The translations under genes and the position numbers were made by a program. From the NCBI RefSeq assembly GCF_004322755.1, contig NZ_CP036401.1, forward strand, positions 682,001 through 746,000: DNA of 64,000 nt, given 5' to 3'. Below are positions 34,269 to 46,169 of this stretch, piece after piece. The number at the start of each line of letters is the position of its first letter. Position 1 is the stretch's first letter. Under the pieces are notes generated by a model. That model made no database searches. It had not been told where the DNA came from and was given only the letters and a program-made list of their open reading frames with translations. The stretch is from Pseudoduganella albidiflava (GTDB lineage: Bacteria; Pseudomonadota; Gammaproteobacteria; Burkholderiales; Burkholderiaceae_D).

Positions 34269-35159
34269 TCAGCCTTTCATCGATTTCAGGCGGCTGGCGA
34301 GGATCACGGCACCCGCGAAGATCACGGTCAGCAACACCAGCGCCAGCGACTGGTACAGGCCGAATTCGCTCAAGTCCTTGCCCGGCAGGGAGGCCAGCAG
34401 GCCGGAGGCGAAGATGGCACCGAACGCTTCGTCGCCCGAGGCGACACCATTGTTCATCCCATCGATGACGCGGATGAACAGGGCCAGGGCACCGATCTCC
34501 AGCAGCCAGATCAGCGCGGACAGCAGCAGGAAGGCGGTGATGCGGCCATCCAGGCAGCGGTAGATATCCATTTCCATCTGCCGCACCGCGTGGCTGATGC
34601 GCAGCAGCTGCAAGCCGTGGCGGCTGTGGCTGACCAGCACCAGGTGGCGGTTCAGGTAGACGAAGGTCTTGGCCACCGCGAACAGCACGAACAGCGCGGC
34701 CAACCCGACCACCAGGAACAGCACGAAGACCGTGCGCATGGTGTCGGGCACGTTCACATCGAACAGGTACATGCCGAGGATGACGGTGCTGAGCACGGCG
34801 ATGTCGCCGAAGCGTTCGGCCGCCCACAGCGCCAGCGCCTTGCGCTTGCGGCGGTATACGAAGGCCAGCGCGGCCAGGCGCAGCAGCTCGCCCGCCTTGA
34901 ACGGCAGGAAGCTGCTGGGGAAGGCCGTCAGCGCGTGCGCCGCCGCCAGCTCGAAGGCCTGGTCGCGTTCTTCCAGCGACAGCAGGGCCAGCCGCAGCAT
35001 GCGGAACAGGTGCGAAGCCATGTACAGCGCGGTCACCGCCGTCAGCACCGCCAGCTCGGTGCGGGCCACGGCTTCCGACAGCGCATCGGCGCGCAGCAGG
35101 AGCCAGCCGGCCACCAGCGTGGCCAGCAGCGCCAGGTAGATGCGCACCGCGCGTGTCAT
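34269..35159 (-). CDS. LPG-synthase-type transmembrane protein (UPF0104 family)
   Basis: 296 residues with about seven to eight hydrophobic segments. FLPFKAGELLRLAAL (about 82-96) is the conserved segment of the lysylphosphatidylglycerol synthase transmembrane/AglD group, and LPGKDLSEFGLYQSL near 258 is the second. These proteins are seen beside glycosyltransferases and may move or flip lipid-linked intermediates. It overlaps the GT2 gene by 4 bases and lies 1 base before the kinase-like gene. Confidence 0.78.
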   Translation of the reverse strand: MTRAVRIYLALLATLVAGWLLLRADALSEAVARTELAVLTAVTALYMASHLFRMLRLALLSLEERDQAFELAAAHALTAFPSSFLPFKAGELLRLAALAFVYRRKRKALALWAAERFGDIAVLSTVILGMYLFDVNVPDTMRTVFVLFLVVGLAALFVLFAVAKTFVYLNRHLVLVSHSRHGLQLLRISHAVRQMEMDIYRCLDGRITAFLLLSALIWLLEIGALALFIRVIDGMNNGVASGDEAFGAIFASGLLASLPGKDLSEFGLYQSLALVLLTVIFAGAVILASRLKSMKG

Positions 35160-36007
35160 TGCCGCGCTGGGTCCTGCTGTACTTCTTGCCGCGCCGGATC
35201 CTGTTGTCCTTCTTGCCGATAGACGATCTGGCCGCTGTAGCGCTCGAACGGCCTGGCGCGCAGCGGTTCACGCAGGAACGCGCCGCGGCGCACCATGAAG
35301 CCGCCCAGCAGCGACAGGACCTTGAACGCCTGGCGGAACAGCCGCACGTTCGATACCTGGTCTTCCTCGCGCCAGCTGATCGGGAAGAAGCGCACCCGCT
35401 GGCCCGCATGGTAACTGCCCAGCAGCATCACGTAGTTGAAGGTGAGGTCGTCAGGGAAGGTCTTGTAATAGAAATCCTGGAAGGCCGCGAGCCGGTACAT
35501 GTTCAGCCCCGAACCCAGGTCGTAGATGCGGCGCCCGGCCACCGCCGAGAACAGCAGGTTGTAGACGCGGTTGCCCAGCGTGCGCACGAAGGAATAGCCG
35601 ATCAGCCGGCTGCCCGGCATGAAGCGCGCGCCCATCAGGCAATCGACTTCGCGGTGGCTGCCCCGTTCCAGCTCGGGCACCAGGTCGCGGATATCGGCCT
35701 GGTCGTCGCCATGCAGCACCACCAGGTAATCGAAGCCCTGCTCGATGGCGTAGCGGAAGGCGGCCTTGTGCGAACCGCCCAGGCCGTAGTTGTCGTCGTT
35801 GCGCCAGCCGATGAAGCGCAGCGACGGCAGCCGCGCGCGGGCGTGCCCGATGGCCGCGTCGAGGGTATTGTCCGGCGAACGGTTGTCGACGACGATCACG
35901 GTATCGACCCAGCGCCGTACGCTGTCGTCGAACTGGTCCAGTACGCGCGTGACCTGGCTGGCGCAGCGGTAGGCGGGAATGAAAACGAGGATTCGCTGGT
36001 CGGCCAT
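35156..36007 (-). CDS. Family 2 glycosyltransferase
   Basis: 283 residues without clear membrane segments. FIPAYRCASQV (about 9), VDNRSPDNT (about 41) and HGDDQADI (about 98-105) form the nucleotide-sugar site of DPM1-like GT2 enzymes. It is followed by the flippase-like gene and preceded by GtrA, so it probably makes a polyprenyl-phosphate sugar. The last 19 residues repeat QQDPARQ twice, from a duplicated 27-bp stretch. Confidence 0.87.
   Translation of the reverse strand: MADQRILVFIPAYRCASQVTRVLDQFDDSVRRWVDTVIVVDNRSPDNTLDAAIGHARARLPSLRFIGWRNDDNYGLGGSHKAAFRYAIEQGFDYLVVLHGDDQADIRDLVPELERGSHREVDCLMGARFMPGSRLIGYSFVRTLGNRVYNLLFSAVAGRRIYDLGSGLNMYRLAAFQDFYYKTFPDDLTFNYVMLLGSYHAGQRVRFFPISWREEDQVSNVRLFRQAFKVLSLLGGFMVRRGAFLREPLRARPFERYSGQIVYRQEGQQDPARQEVQQDPARQ
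35161..35214. repeat. In-frame duplication, 27-bp unit x2, at the GT2 3' end
   Basis: 35161-35187 and 35188-35214 match at most positions. They encode the repeated QQDPARQ end of the glycosyltransferase. The duplication reaches to within one codon of the stop. Confidence 0.85.
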
Positions 36008-36008
36008 A

Positions 36009-36425
36009 TCATCGCGGGCGCATCGAGCGCGTCAGGAATTTCATGAAAAGGAAGTTGGTTATCAGGTTCAGGGGGGTGACCAGGATCTTGGCGGCCAGTC
36101 CGCCGGCACTGCGCAGCGCCACGGGCAGGTCGGTCGTTGCCAGCATGCCGGCCAGTGCGCCCGCCACCGCCTGGAGCAGTTGCGAGTAAGCCATGATCGA
36201 CACCAGCTGGTAGGTCCAGTACATGGCCAGCGCCTGGCGCGACCCGCTGCGGTAGAACACCGTCTTCAGCGAGGTGAACCAGACGAACGTGACGCCGACG
36301 TACGACGACACGACATTGGCCGCGAACGGCGACATCCCGAAGCCCTGCGACAGCAGGGCAAAAGTGGCGAAGTCGCACAGCCAGCCGAGGCCGGACAGCA
36401 CCAGGAAACGCAGGAACTGGTTCAT
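36009..36425 (-). CDS. GtrA-family small membrane protein
   Basis: 138 residues, four hydrophobic segments, start FLRFLVLSGLGWLCDF, and the central SSYVGVTFVWFTSLKTVF of the GtrA group. Second GtrA/GT2 pair in the window. It lies 1 base before the GT2 gene and 13 bases after the large membrane protein gene, in one operon. The inferred role is flipping of the lipid-linked sugar made by the GT2. Confidence 0.85.
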   Translation of the reverse strand: MNQFLRFLVLSGLGWLCDFATFALLSQGFGMSPFAANVVSSYVGVTFVWFTSLKTVFYRSGSRQALAMYWTYQLVSIMAYSQLLQAVAGALAGMLATTDLPVALRSAGGLAAKILVTPLNLITNFLFMKFLTRSMRPR

Positions 36426-36438
36426 CGCGCGTGACGGC

Positions 36439-38049
36439 TCATCGGTGTATGCCCTTTTCCTGCATGTAGCGTGCCGCGACCTTGCGCACCGCGTCGTCGA
36501 GCTCATTGCCATCGTAGAGCCACACTTCATTGCCCGTCTGGCAGACATGCACGCGGCTCGGCTGTGGCAGGTTCTTGCCGGTCGTCTCGGCCGTGTAGTT
36601 GAAGCCCGAGGTATCGCCACGGGGTCGCAGCAACGCGAAATTGTACTTGATCTGCGGATAACGCTCGGGCCGCAGCAGGGGACCGATGGTGGTCACCCAG
36701 AAGTGCGGTACCAGGTCGTTGTAGGTGTCGAGGATGTGCAGCTTCTTCGGCATGAACTGCCGCACCTGCGGGCCGGTCCAATAGTCCGAGATGCCGCCGC
36801 GCAGCGTGAAGTTCTGCCGTTCCACATCCATCAGGCAATCGGCGATCGGGTTGGTGGTGGCGATGGGCGTGGCGGTGCGTGCGGTGTTCAGGCAGCCGGC
36901 CAGTGTCAGCGCGCCACCCGCCAGCAGCACGGCATCCCAGACGAAGCGCGGCACGCCCCGGTCGAGCAGCACGATCGCCAGCACCGCCGCCAGCAGCAGC
37001 GGGAAGGTGAAATAGCGGTAGGCGTACTCGTCGCCGAAGCGGCCGGCCAGCAGGGCGCCCAGCAAGGTGAGCAGCAGGGAAGCGCCCAGCATGGCGCCCG
37101 TGACGGCGATGCGCGGGCTGTCCTGGAAACCGGCGCGCAGCCCGGTGGCATCGGCCGTGACGCTGCGTGCGAAGTGGAACAGCACGAACAGCAGCGAGGC
37201 GGCCAGCAGCACGGCGAGGCTGAACGTGTACGGGTTGGCCAGATCGAAGGCGGCGAGCGTGGCGGCGACGAACAGCGTCATCGCGCGGCCCGCCGGACCG
37301 GGTGCGATATTGTCGATGCCGCCCAGCGGCTTGTAGTGCACCAGCACTTTCAGCAGCAGGTCGGCGGCGATCAGCCCGATGACGATGCAGCCGGCCAGCA
37401 GCAGCACCCGGCGGCGCGCCTGGGCCATGGCAGCCCCGCGCAGCATCAGCCACGAGCAGGCCAGCAGCAGCAAGGCGGGCATGACCACGGTGAGGTAGAA
37501 CAGGCTGGTGGAAATGCAGCCGGCAATGGTGATCGCCACGATCGCCAGGGCCGCCCGGCGCGATCCGGTGGCCACGTAGCGCATCGCCATGGCCAGTCCC
37601 GCCAGGCCGAACAGCACGGCCGGCAGGTGGTTGTTGGTACTGTAGAAGTACAGCCACATCGACGAGCGGGCCGCTGTCAGCGTGAGGAATGCCATGCCCA
37701 GCACCATCACGGCAGCCGCACGCCGGCTCAGCGCCGGGTAGATCTGCCAGCTGAACCACAGCACGGTGCCGGTGAGGATCGCTGCCTGGGCAACGGAAAC
37801 GGCGAAGATGCGCGTTGCCGCATCGGGCAGGGCCGGATACAGGGCGAAATACAGCAGCATGTCCGGCACGAAGGCGGGGGCGACCGGGAATTTCCAGTCG
37901 ATCCAGCGGCCGCCATCCTGCACCAGGTCGACCACCAGCTGTTCCATGAAGAGCGAATCGCCGCTCAGGATGGTCTTGAACCGCAGCAGGCTTGCCGCCA
38001 GGCCCAGCAGCACCACGGCGGCTACAAGCCAGAGTTTATCCAGTTTCAT
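36439..38049 (-). CDS. Large polytopic membrane protein, possible transferase, function unknown
   Basis: 536 residues with about ten to eleven hydrophobic segments and a soluble C-terminal domain of about 130 residues. Early residues FKTILSGDSLFMEQLVVDL contain an acidic loop after the first membrane segment, as in GT-C transferases. It heads the seven-gene reverse operon and stands where a lipid-sugar-dependent transferase would be expected beside GT2 and GtrA. The ATG at 38049 is chosen as the last start before the first membrane segment. No family is recognised with confidence. Confidence 0.65.
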   Translation of the reverse strand: MKLDKLWLVAAVVLLGLAASLLRFKTILSGDSLFMEQLVVDLVQDGGRWIDWKFPVAPAFVPDMLLYFALYPALPDAATRIFAVSVAQAAILTGTVLWFSWQIYPALSRRAAAVMVLGMAFLTLTAARSSMWLYFYSTNNHLPAVLFGLAGLAMAMRYVATGSRRAALAIVAITIAGCISTSLFYLTVVMPALLLLACSWLMLRGAAMAQARRRVLLLAGCIVIGLIAADLLLKVLVHYKPLGGIDNIAPGPAGRAMTLFVAATLAAFDLANPYTFSLAVLLAASLLFVLFHFARSVTADATGLRAGFQDSPRIAVTGAMLGASLLLTLLGALLAGRFGDEYAYRYFTFPLLLAAVLAIVLLDRGVPRFVWDAVLLAGGALTLAGCLNTARTATPIATTNPIADCLMDVERQNFTLRGGISDYWTGPQVRQFMPKKLHILDTYNDLVPHFWVTTIGPLLRPERYPQIKYNFALLRPRGDTSGFNYTAETTGKNLPQPSRVHVCQTGNEVWLYDGNELDDAVRKVAARYMQEKGIHR

Positions 38050-38344
38050 CGGTTTTGCAGCTTGGGAAAACTGCAAGTATAAACTCTACGGCAGTATTTT
38101 GAAGTTAACAATCTCCCCGCGACTTGCCAGGCCTGGTAACTGTTATTTCGTTGAGGCCATTAACTAAAAAGAAATTCCCTTGAAGGGTAATTCCACGGGC
38201 CGGCACGAGCGGTATCGTCAGGCGAATATTGGAAGGGGATAATGGCGGCGAATATGCCGTGACTATTATCGAAAGCCGCGCCGTTTCCGGTTCCAGGAAT
38301 TTTGCCGCGAGCGCTACGCCATAATCCGGCGCAGCGCCCGGCAT
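38050..38344. other. Intergenic region upstream of the glycan operon, no gene seen
   Basis: Relatively AT-rich DNA between the operon start (38049) and the array next to trhO. It should hold the operon promoter, but no -35/-10 pair of usual spacing is convincing. Short open frames here lack a ribosome site and family resemblance. Confidence 0.5.
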
Positions 38345-38402
38345 GCTTCACTGGCACGCTTCACTGGCCCATTCACTGGCACATCACTGGCACATTCACT
38401 GG
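38345..38402. repeat. Tandem array, 10-13-bp unit x5, at the trhO 3' end
   Basis: Five copies of a TTCACTGGCACA-like unit with slight length variation. The last copy reaches into the final codons and stop of trhO (38396), so the array seems to have grown out of the gene end. Confidence 0.85.
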
Positions 38403-39310
38403 TCCTGCGCCTTGCCGTGGCAATGTGGGCAAGAAACGCCGTACACATATTCCGGCGCCAGTTGCTGGCGCGGAGTGACGATGGCGCGGCAGGCGAAGCA
38501 TTGCACGGTTTCCGTGGGTTCCAGCCTGGGATTGAGCGCGGTACGGTAGTCGAACACGAAGCAGTCGCCCGTGTAATGGGCGCCGCCCACTTCCTCGAAA
38601 TACTTCAGGATGCCGCCTTCGAGCTGGTACACGTTGTCGTAGCCGATATTCTGCATGTGGATCGCCGCCTTCTCGCAGCGGATGCCGCCGGTGCAGAACG
38701 TGACCACGGTCTTGCCGTCGAAGTCGGCCTTGTGTTCCTCGATCACCTGCGGGAATTCGGTGAATTTGCGGATGCGGTAGTCGACGGTATTGTCGAACGT
38801 GCCCACGTCCACCTCGAAATCGTTGCGGGTGTCGACCATCACCACCGGCTTGCCCTGGTCGTCATGGCCCTGGTCCAGCCAGCGCTTCAGGGTTTTCGCG
38901 TCCACGAACGGCGCGCGGCCTTCTTCCGGCTTGATCAGCGGCATGCGCATCGTAATGATCTCGGCCTTGATCTTCACCAGCATGCGCTTGTGCGACTGCT
39001 CGGCCGACAGGCTTTCCTTCACTTCCAGGTCGGCCAGGCGTGGATCGGCGCGCACCCAGGCCAGGTACTCGTCGATGTTTTCCCGGGTACCGGACAGGAA
39101 CATGTTGATGCCCTCCGGCGTCAGCAGGATGGTGCCCTTCAGGCCGAGGCGCTGCGTGATTTCCTGGTATTGCGGCCGGAGCTCCTCGAGATTCTCCAGC
39201 GTGATGAACTTGTAGGCGGCGATGTTGACGAAGGGGGCGGCGGCAGTTACTGCCGCATGTGACGGTACGGCGCCGGCCTGGACGGGGGCGCCGAGAGTGC
39301 TAGCTTGCAT
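38396..39310 (-). CDS. trhO: tRNA uridine(34) hydroxylase TrhO (rhodanese-domain protein)
   Basis: 304 residues. TrhO makes 5-hydroxyuridine at the wobble position of certain tRNAs. An acylphosphatase-like N-terminal domain (about 25-120) precedes a rhodanese domain (about 140-235) with the active-site loop [10 protein letters not shown] (Cys near 206). Four cysteines in the last 35 residues form two Cys-x2-Cys pairs. The first about 26 residues (Ala-rich) extend beyond the usual FVNIAAYKF start, so translation may begin later, though no better start codon is evident. Monocistronic. Confidence 0.92.
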   Translation of the reverse strand: MQASTLGAPVQAGAVPSHAAVTAAAPFVNIAAYKFITLENLEELRPQYQEITQRLGLKGTILLTPEGINMFLSGTRENIDEYLAWVRADPRLADLEVKESLSAEQSHKRMLVKIKAEIITMRMPLIKPEEGRAPFVDAKTLKRWLDQGHDDQGKPVVMVDTRNDFEVDVGTFDNTVDYRIRKFTEFPQVIEEHKADFDGKTVVTFCTGGIRCEKAAIHMQNIGYDNVYQLEGGILKYFEEVGGAHYTGDCFVFDYRTALNPRLEPTETVQCFACRAIVTPRQQLAPEYVYGVSCPHCHGKAQDQ

Positions 39311-39442
39311 AGGGAGTCAGAGTGGGAATAGCGGAACAGCCGACATTATAAGCCCATCGGCGTGCATTTCCACGCTTCCCCGATGCGGAGGAAACCGGCG
39401 AAATTCCGCGGAATGTCGCCTGCCTTGCTCGGGACCGGGCGG

Positions 39443-40060
39443 CTATCGGGCATAGACCCGATCCACCGTGTGCACGCTGCCTGCCGGCGACATGATGTAG
39501 AGCTTGCCGCCGTTGATCATGAACGCCCTGCTCTCGGGTTGCTGGGCTGGAATGATGTACTGATCGACAATGAGGGTTCCCGAATCGCCGCCGAAATCGA
39601 TGTGCCACATCCACTGGTTATGCACCAGCGCGTACGTCACGGCCGTTCCTGTGACCGTAATACGGTGGGCGGGCATGGTGGCGGACACGGCATCATAAGT
39701 GCTCGGTACCGCCGCGGCGCCCTCGCTGAACACCACGCCGCCATTGGTGGAGCCGGTGATCTCCACCTGCATGCCGGGCACATTCACACTTTTCGTGGCA
39801 ATGATGGCGCCCGTGCAGCCCGGGTTCGCGTAGTAATCGGTCCTGGTCGACATCAGCGCCCTGTCGCCGCCAGCCGGATCCTGCGTGACTGAAATTCTTT
39901 CGACCGTTCGCCCACCGCAGGCGGCACTCCACTCGCCGAGATATGGCGTGACTTTTGCCGAGAGCACGGGCGAGGAGCCCCCGCTGCTGTCACTGCCGCC
40001 ACAAGCGGCAAGGCAGGAAGCGAGAAGCGAGGACAGGAAAAACTTGCTGGAAACGCGCAT
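39443..40060 (-). CDS. Putative lipoprotein of unknown function
   Basis: 205 residues. A lipoprotein signal with lipobox LAAC at about 17-20, then a Ser/Gly-rich linker and a beta-rich body. No known domain is recognised. Two further cysteines (about 48 and 81) could form a disulfide. It is flanked by trhO and by the left side of the IS element, with no operon partners. The ATG at 40060 immediately precedes the signal peptide. Confidence 0.75.
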   Translation of the reverse strand: MRVSSKFFLSSLLASCLAACGGSDSSGGSSPVLSAKVTPYLGEWSAACGGRTVERISVTQDPAGGDRALMSTRTDYYANPGCTGAIIATKSVNVPGMQVEITGSTNGGVVFSEGAAAVPSTYDAVSATMPAHRITVTGTAVTYALVHNQWMWHIDFGGDSGTLIVDQYIIPAQQPESRAFMINGGKLYIMSPAGSVHTVDRVYAR

Positions 40061-40447
40061 GAAAGGCTTGCCCTGGAGGGTGAAAGACGTGATTGGTGGA
40101 TGATGTTGAATGCCTCGCCAGGATTGTATGGTTGCACGCCATCGCTCGTCCATGCGGTGGCGTTAAAAATTTGCTACTTGTTGCACATTGCGATTTCCTG
40201 GCCCTGCGGTGCCACGGATTCGCAGGCGGCGAGATCGATCGGGGGCGTGGCGGTGCGTGCCGTCGAACGTGACGGCAGGTGCGCGCGTGGACGCTGGCGG
40301 AAGAACACGGTGCTCCCTCCCTTTTCCGCATGAGCGCCCGGAGGAATTGCCCGAGATCAGGCACGTCGGGTGTGCCTGATTTCCGGTGATGTCGTGGCCG
40401 GCGCGGGAACGGCGGAGCGGCGGGCCTTGGCGGTGCCGTGACCGCGG
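40061..40447. other. Intergenic region left of the IS element
   Basis: No convincing gene. Before the IS arrived, the part next to it was the 3' flank of the PEP-CTERM gene now at 41580-42155, as shown by the target duplication. It contains a hairpin at 40356-40380 that may be that gene's old transcript end. Confidence 0.6.
40356..40380 (-). terminator. Hairpin stranded from the PEP-CTERM gene by the IS insertion
   Basis: A perfect 9-bp stem ATCAGGCAC with GTGCCTGAT and a 7-base loop. No T tract. Removing the IS would place it about 80-100 bases after the PEP-CTERM stop codon. Confidence 0.45.
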
Positions 40448-40455
40448 TGCTTAAA
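40448..40455. repeat. Target site duplication, left
   Basis: TGCTTAAA directly precedes the left IS end; an identical copy lies at 41577-41584. Eight bases is the length typical of IS1595-family elements. Confidence 0.95.
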
Positions 40456-41576
40456 GGCGCTGTGAGCGGTAATTAAGCGAACTTCCCGCCGGAATTACGG
40501 TCTGACTTCCTGTTGAGATACTTCATGTATATCAGGAGGCGACATGGGCACGGCGGAGGTTCGAGTACTGATCGAAGCGTTGATGCAGCAACAGCTTTCA
40601 GAAGATCAGGTCGCATTGCTGCAGGGCTTTCTTGCCTGCGCCGAACAACCAGGGCGGTGTCATCGCCTCATCGAGGACGCCGCCGGAAAGCCGCCGTGTC
40701 CGCATTGCGGCCGCGAGAAGTCTCACCGTTGCGGACAGGCTAGTGGCTTGCAGCGCTATCGCTGCGTGGCGTGCCGGCGCAGCTTTAACGCCCTGACCGG
40801 CACACCGCTCGCCCGTCTGCGCCTGCGCGACAAGTGGCTGCAATACTTTCAATGCCTGATCGAGTCGACCCCTGTGCGCTCGGCGGCCAGCCGCGTCGCG
40901 GTGGCAAAGTCGACCAGCTTTCGATGGCGCCACCGTTTCATCGCCGCCGTGCTCGGGGCGCCCCGTCCGCAGCTGTCTGGCATCGTCGAGGCCGATGAAA
41001 CCTACCATCTGGAATCACAGAAGGGCTCGCGCCACCTGGATCGCCCGCCCCGCAAACGCGGCGGCAAGGCCAGCCGGCGCGGCATCAGCAGCGAGCTGGA
41101 CTGCATCCTCGTTGCCCGTGACCGCAACCGGCAAACCTGTGACTTCGTCACGGGCCGCGGCCCGGTCAGTGCTGGCCAGCTGATGCAACACCTGAAACCA
41201 GTGCTGGCGCCAGATGTGCTGCTGGTGACCGATGCCGCCAAGGCGTACCAGGCATTTGCGAAGCAGGCCGGCATCACGCACGAAGCGATCAATGTGCGTG
41301 CCGGCATCCGGGTGCGCGGCGCACTCCATATCCAGGGTGTCAACGGATGGCATAGCCGCTTCAAGACCTGGCTGCGGCGATTCAATGGTGTTGCCAGCCG
41401 CTATCTCGCCAATTACACCGGCTGGCAGCGCGTGCTCGATGCCGCCGAGCTGACGACGCCGCGCCAATGGTTGCACATTGCCGTGGCGTCAGACTAGCTG
41501 ATCAGCTCTTTTGTCGCGCTCGGCATGCAAGAAAGTTTCGTGCTCAACGGCAAAGCTACTCAACGCGAACAGCGCC
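40456..41576 (+). mobile_element. Complete IS1595-family insertion sequence (1121 bp)
   Basis: Imperfect terminal inverted repeats begin with GGCGCTGT at both ends (about 15 of the first 20 bases match). The element is flanked by the 8-bp direct repeat TGCTTAAA and encodes one intact transposase. The intact reading frame and exact duplication suggest a recent insertion. It landed at the stop codon of a PEP-CTERM gene without breaking it. Confidence 0.93.
40544..41497 (+). CDS. IS1595-family transposase
   Basis: 317 residues. An N-terminal zinc ribbon with CPHCG and CVACRRSF (about 47-78), a helix-turn-helix-like region (SAASRVAVAKSTSFRWRHRF), and an ISXO2-like DDE domain: first Asp in EADETYH (about 149), second in VTDAAKAY (about 228), and Asn/His in VNGWHSRF (about 267), the DDNH set of this family. 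AGGAGG lies 4 bases before the ATG. It is the only gene of the element. Confidence 0.94.
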   Translation: MGTAEVRVLIEALMQQQLSEDQVALLQGFLACAEQPGRCHRLIEDAAGKPPCPHCGREKSHRCGQASGLQRYRCVACRRSFNALTGTPLARLRLRDKWLQYFQCLIESTPVRSAASRVAVAKSTSFRWRHRFIAAVLGAPRPQLSGIVEADETYHLESQKGSRHLDRPPRKRGGKASRRGISSELDCILVARDRNRQTCDFVTGRGPVSAGQLMQHLKPVLAPDVLLVTDAAKAYQAFAKQAGITHEAINVRAGIRVRGALHIQGVNGWHSRFKTWLRRFNGVASRYLANYTGWQRVLDAAELTTPRQWLHIAVASD

Positions 41577-41584
41577 TGCTTAAA
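41577..41584. repeat. Target site duplication, right
   Basis: TGCTTAAA, identical to 40448-40455. It contains the TAA stop (41580-41582, reverse strand) of the PEP-CTERM gene. Confidence 0.95.
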
Positions 41585-42155
41585 CCACGGCGCGGCGTGC
41601 CTTGCGCCGCCAGGCCAGTGCCGCCAGGCCAGCGCCGGCCAGCAGCAGCGTGGACGGCTCGGGGATGGCCTGTTGCTGGTCCGGCAACCGGTTGTGCACC
41701 GACCAGTTCGCATAGGTGATCTTCGACGAGCTGGCGCTATTGCCCGTCGTGGCGTAGATGGCGCTCACGTCCAGGTAGCGGGTCGCCGTGTTGGTGAATG
41801 CCGTGCCGCTGAGCAGGATGCGGCCGACATCGAACGCCGTCACGATCGAGCAGGTGAGCGGGTTGCCGCAACCGTTGGTGAGGGCGGGCGACATGTCGTA
41901 CACGCCCTGGAATACCAGCCGGTCGAGGGCGTCGGAGGCGGCATAGCTTTCCGAGAACGAGTCGAACAGCAGGTTGCTGGCTTGCGGGCGGGTGTCCGAG
42001 AACAGCACGTCATACTGTTCCCCGTTTACTTCGACGGCTTCAGCACCCATCAGCACGCCGTTCGACACCAGCAGGATCGGTGCTGCCTGGGCAGCGGCCT
42101 GCACACCCAGGAGCAGGGCGCCTTGCAGCAGGATATTTTTTACGAAGGTTCGCAC
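41580..42155 (-). CDS. PEP-CTERM sorting-domain protein
   Basis: 191 residues. A signal peptide (about 1-25), a secreted body with two cysteines in NGCGNPLTCS (about 94-103), and the C-terminal sorting signal: PEPST, a hydrophobic segment and the basic end RRKARR. Exosortase would cut this tail in the inner membrane; no exosortase gene is in the window. The body matches no known enzyme. An IS1595 element sits directly at the stop codon, leaving the protein intact. A sigma-54-like promoter lies about 60 bases upstream. Confidence 0.88.
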   Translation of the reverse strand: MRTFVKNILLQGALLLGVQAAAQAAPILLVSNGVLMGAEAVEVNGEQYDVLFSDTRPQASNLLFDSFSESYAASDALDRLVFQGVYDMSPALTNGCGNPLTCSIVTAFDVGRILLSGTAFTNTATRYLDVSAIYATTGNSASSSKITYANWSVHNRLPDQQQAIPEPSTLLLAGAGLAALAWRRKARRAVV

Positions 42156-42213
42156 AATGGCTCCTGAAGGTAAATGATGTGTAGCGACTTGAGTTACGTA
42201 GTGCCACCAAGCT

Positions 42214-42230
42214 AAGCAAGGTTGATGCCA
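42214..42230 (-). promoter_or_regulatory. Sigma-54 (-24/-12) promoter of the PEP-CTERM gene
   Basis: On the reverse strand, TGGCATCAACCTTGCTT fits TGGCAC-N5-TTGCW with the exact GG-to-GC spacing. It lies 59 bases before the ATG at 42155. PEP-CTERM genes in related bacteria are reported to be controlled by RpoN with the PrsK/PrsR pair, which fits. Confidence 0.7.
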
Positions 42231-42251
42231 GATCGATAATTTTGAGAAAAA

Positions 42252-42310
42252 TCAACGCTGTCGTTGAGCTGGCTCAAATACCCGGCCGGAAAATGTAAAG
42301 TTTCTCGACA
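42252..42310. promoter_or_regulatory. Candidate enhancer-binding sites upstream of the sigma-54 promoter
   Basis: Two abutting inverted repeats, TCAACGCTGTCGTTGA (42252-42267) and TTGAGCTGGCTCAA (42264-42277), and the imperfect dyad TGTAAAGTTTCTCGACA (42294-42310) lie 22-80 bases upstream of the -24 box, where activator sites are expected. The region is shared with the divergent dnaE promoter. Confidence 0.45.
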
Positions 42311-42402
42311 GCGCTGGATGAGCAGGCGCGTTGGCCGCCAGTACCTCAACGGCGGTAAAATAGCGCCTTCGCCGCACGAAGCCTCACCGCCCAATCGATC
42401 CC

Positions 42403-45987
<3,585 letters not shown>

Positions 45988-46056
45988 TCGCGGTGGGGAA
46001 GACGGTAAAGCTCGACTGAAAATCGGAGGCGGACCATGCTGCAATCAAGTCCAGTC

Positions 46057-46122
46057 CACCCCAAGGGCAAACCCCGGGGTCAGACCCGGCGGGTCTGACC
46101 CCAGCCTTTCGCTGTTGGGGTC
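46057..46122. repeat. Nested palindromic intergenic element, copy 2
   Basis: Inner hairpin 46076-46102 with perfect arms GGGGTCAGACCC and complement, loop GGC. Outer CACCCCAA (46057-46064) pairs with TTGGGGT (46115-46121). It lies between the convergent ends of dnaE and a glycosyltransferase gene. Confidence 0.9.
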
Positions 46123-46169
46123 AATGCATGCGTTTTCACATTCTGGCGCGTTGCGGTCTATCCCTATTT

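Noticed and set aside
38160..38357. Short open frames in the gap before the glycan operon
   Set aside because: No ribosome site, no conserved features and a composition unlike coding DNA here.
41580..42155. PEP-CTERM gene as a pseudogene broken by the IS
   Set aside because: The duplicated target includes the stop codon, so the full reading frame and sorting tail remain intact.
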